28,812 nt of DNA from Syncephalis fuscata (lineage: Eukaryota > Zoopagomycota > Zoopagomycetes > Zoopagales > Piptocephalidaceae), in assembly GCA_025786725.1 (NCBI GenBank), contig JAHLTZ010000096.1, positions 1 to 28,812 of the forward strand, given 5' to 3'. The notes under the pieces were generated by a model, which was not told the origin of the DNA, made no database searches, and saw only the letters and a list, made by a program, of their open reading frames with translations. Each line of letters begins with the position of its first letter. The stretch's first letter is position 1. A program made the position numbers and the translations under genes. Shown one piece after another: positions 27,097 to 28,812 of the stretch.

Positions 27097-27401
27097 TGAA
27101 TTTGAATTTATTAGCTTAAGTGAGACAACGGTCCGTAGGACCTAACCGCGCATTTGCAACATTTGTCTGCCACCCCTAGGAGAATAGACGGTTCATTTCG
27201 AACCTATCCGCGCGCAACGCAGAACCTGCCATCTACAACTGAAACCGTTGGTGGCTCTCCTCACGTGTTGGAATATCGACCATTTCTTCTACGGAAGGAT
27301 CCCATCACGCATTTCCTGAAAACAAGATTCGAACTAGGCGAACCAACATTTTCCTACTTTAGGGAAGACGCGTTGACCGTTTAGGCCACCACGCCTCCCC
27401 C
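27097..27401 (-). mobile_element. tRNA-derived SINE retrotransposon
   Basis: A roughly 305-bp non-autonomous element copied by another element's reverse transcriptase. Read on the minus strand it starts GGAGGCGTGG with a tRNA-like head. A box TGGCCTAAACGG is at 27377-27388 and B box GTTCGAATC at 27326-27334, so it has an internal RNA polymerase III promoter. The head looks like a type II tRNA (Leu/Ser-like), with TTCC/GGAA as an anticodon stem, but the acceptor stem no longer closes, so it is not a working tRNA gene. The body has two small palindromes, GGTTC..GAACC near 27200 and GGTCC..GGACC near 27131. It ends in a tail with AAATTC repeats (27094-27110). The 18-19 bp duplications on both sides fit target-primed insertion. 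The plus-strand open frame over 27154-27384 is a by-product. Confidence 0.85.
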
Positions 27402-27419
27402 TGATGATTATTATTAATT
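27402..27419. repeat. Target-site duplication, 5' copy of the SINE
   Basis: Matches 27078-27096 apart from one base in a T run, and directly abuts the tRNA-like head. Confidence 0.85.
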
Positions 27420-27725
27420 ATTCGATGGATCCCACAATCTTTTAGACACGTTGCCATTCGCATCGAGTACCATTCGATAAGGCAGCCTTCTTTTACGAAC
27501 TATATACGCATGCTTATTGTCATACTCGGTTGAACTCAACAAAACAGTAGTTCGTCGCCTCGTCAGAGGTGATTCCCCCGCTGTAGGTGCGCTGGGGGAC
27601 TGGCACGTGTGAGCGGTACAACGAACTGGCGTGCGTAAGAACAATCTTACGGCGGTCCTATTAGAGCACTTTTGGCTTGGAGAGTTCTTCTCCCTTCCTA
27701 CGGTCGAGGTGTGTCAAAGTGACCG
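27420..27725 (-). ncRNA. GC-rich hairpin-forming patch, possible structured RNA or element remnant
   Basis: The base composition here is much richer in G and C than in the flanks. Three hairpins stand in a row: TCCCCC..GGGGGA at about 27571-27599, CGTAAGA ACAA TCTTACG at 27634-27651, and GGAGA..TCTCC at 27679-27693. The minus strand also has a frame open from about 27713 to 27414 (QSPSAPTAGESPLTRRRT, HAYIVRKRRLPYRMVLDANG), but no ATG until near its end and no domain I know. It could be a structured RNA, the 3' UTR of the acidic gene, or an old element into which the SINE jumped. Strand is uncertain. Confidence 0.3.
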
Positions 27726-27809
27726 CACATCATATCAAGTAAAAATAAACAAACAGTGTAGTAATAGTTTTTAATCCTAGTAGTAGTATACATAGACAAT
27801 AATAGCGCG

Positions 27810-28721
27810 TTAATCGTCATCAATCTCCATTGAAGAATCATCTGAGGCCGAGTCTGGTGTTTCGATCTGTGCTGCATCTCGGCGCGTAATAGCCGACACG
27901 GCGTAACGTGCCGCAAATGAAACGACACGCTGTGCTCCATCGCCGGCTCGTCGCAGCCATGGTGTTGGGTGTCGATGGCCATTAGCGTTAGCTGTATCAT
28001 GTTCTGATGTTATTGGATTTAACAACGCATCACCTGCTACTTCATAAGCAACTCGATCGTCTGTTTCTAAATCTTCTAGCGACAATGATGGATTAATAGA
28101 AATAAACGGCGATGTGTGATCTTCCTCTTCCTCTTCTTCGTAGCCTTCTTCTTCTTCAGCTACGGCTTCTAATACCATATCACCATCATCCATCATAGTC
28201 ATCTCTGGTTCCATTTCTACCACTATTTGCTCAGTCTCTTCTTCTTCTTCTACATCCTCTTCATTTCCTCATTTGCCATATACTGCTCGCCTGCTTCTTC
28301 ATCCGAGCTTGATAATCGGCATTGTGGATAGCTAGTTCAGCATGAGCGTCTCGACTTCCAAGTATTCCAGTGCGCCGTCATTGCAGCCATTGGCAAAAAC
28401 CAACGTGCATGTAAGCCCAACTGTCGTCGCTAGTTTGTTTTAAATAAAACATAAAAGTGTTAGCAATGCATGGTTTATATGTTCTAATATGTAACCTACT
28501 CTTGTTCGTTGACGTATACGAAGTCGCTCAATAGATTCTAACCAATGATCATATCTTGGTCTATTCAATGAGTCATATTGGCTACTTGTAGATTTATTTT
28601 GTGTAGTGTTATCATCATTTCTATTCACTGACACAGCAGATTGAGGCGTTGTCTCGTCGGCCGAGTCATTTAAATAGCTTGATGGAAGCAAAGGAAAGAA
28701 TGTAGTGTCGGTAGGAGCCAT
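27810..28721 (-). CDS. Acidic protein of unknown function, frame interrupted
   Basis: I do not recognise the family. Exon 1 (28500-28721) is 74 codons, starts MAPTDTTFFPLLPSSYLNDS, is Ser/Thr/Asn-rich and ends in a basic helix (HWLESIERLRIRQRTR). A 70-bp intron with GTAGGT donor follows. Exon 2 (27810-28429) opens RRQLGLHARWFLPMAAMTAH, continues with an acidic coil (LSSSDEEAGEQYMANEE; EEEEGYEEEEEED) and ends in a Ser/Asp tail (DSASDDSSMEIDDD). In exon 2 there is an in-frame TGA at 28337-28339, and a one-base change is needed near 28264-28275. Between them another frame reads DAHAELAIHNADYQARMKKQ, so a pair of small indels may have shifted the frame. If repaired it would be about 280 residues, with no membrane segment. 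Acidic and basic blocks suggest a nuclear or scaffold role, but this is only a guess. Confidence 0.6.
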
Positions 28722-28812
28722 AATAAACAAGTGGCTAAACAAAACAAATAAATGATCAAGCCGTGTTTATTAATAATTTGATACGAGTATTGCTGAAAAC
28801 ACGATCCAGTTT
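28722..28812 (-). promoter_or_regulatory. 5' flank of the acidic-protein gene, cut by window end
   Basis: Ninety-one AT-rich bases upstream of the start codon. The sequence is too short to show promoter elements. Confidence 0.3.

Noticed and set aside
27154-27384. Plus-strand 76-codon frame
   Set aside because: It lies wholly within the SINE, on the opposite strand to the element.
27320-27401. Functional tRNA gene
   Set aside because: A and B boxes are present but the acceptor and T stems do not close, and the sequence continues into a SINE body with target duplications.
28334-28360. A tiny intron removing the in-frame TGA of the acidic gene
   Set aside because: GT..AG borders exist, but the intron would be about 24 nt, far below the 42-80 nt seen elsewhere in the window.

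Overview
This window looks like nuclear DNA of a eukaryote, most likely an early-diverging (zygomycete-type) fungus. The sequence is AT-rich. Genes are closely packed and split by many short introns of about 45-80 nt with GTAAGT-like donors, TAG/CAG acceptors and CTAAC-like branch sites. An Ist2/anoctamin-type scramblase and a fungal-style FIT2 protein fit a fungus. The lineage is an inference; I found no rRNA or mitochondrial marker to fix it.

Layout: (1) 1-2252 holds AT-rich DNA with a short tandem repeat, then a minus-strand FHA/Chk2-like protein kinase relic that lacks its catalytic core. (2) 2253-7823 is gene-poor; it has exon-like islands at about 4410-5341 (minus) and 5444-6398 (plus) that I cannot name. 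(3) 7824-28721 is gene-dense: aminoacylase-1 (minus), divergent from an anoctamin/TMEM16 gene (plus), which converges on a USP7-type deubiquitinase (minus). USP7 is divergent from a LUC7-like U1 snRNP gene (plus), which converges on a USP48-type deubiquitinase (minus). Then come a FIT2/Scs3-type lipid-droplet protein (minus), a tRNA-derived SINE with target-site duplications, a GC-rich hairpin-forming patch, and an unrecognised acidic protein gene (minus).

The genes do not form one pathway. Two different ubiquitin proteases flank a splicing factor. The scramblase and FIT2 both act on ER membrane lipids. Aminoacylase, anoctamin, USP7 and FIT2 read through as intact multi-exon genes. LUC7, USP48, the acidic gene and the kinase relic each need one-base frame changes, mostly at short homopolymers. 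This points to residual assembly indels in the first three and to real decay in the kinase, which also lacks its HRD-DFG region and has a stop at a conserved Trp position. Three introns use the rare GC-AG class. I found no CRISPR array, operon or other prokaryotic system, and no clearly new biological system; the best leads are the SINE, the hairpin patch, the kinase relic and the GC-AG introns.
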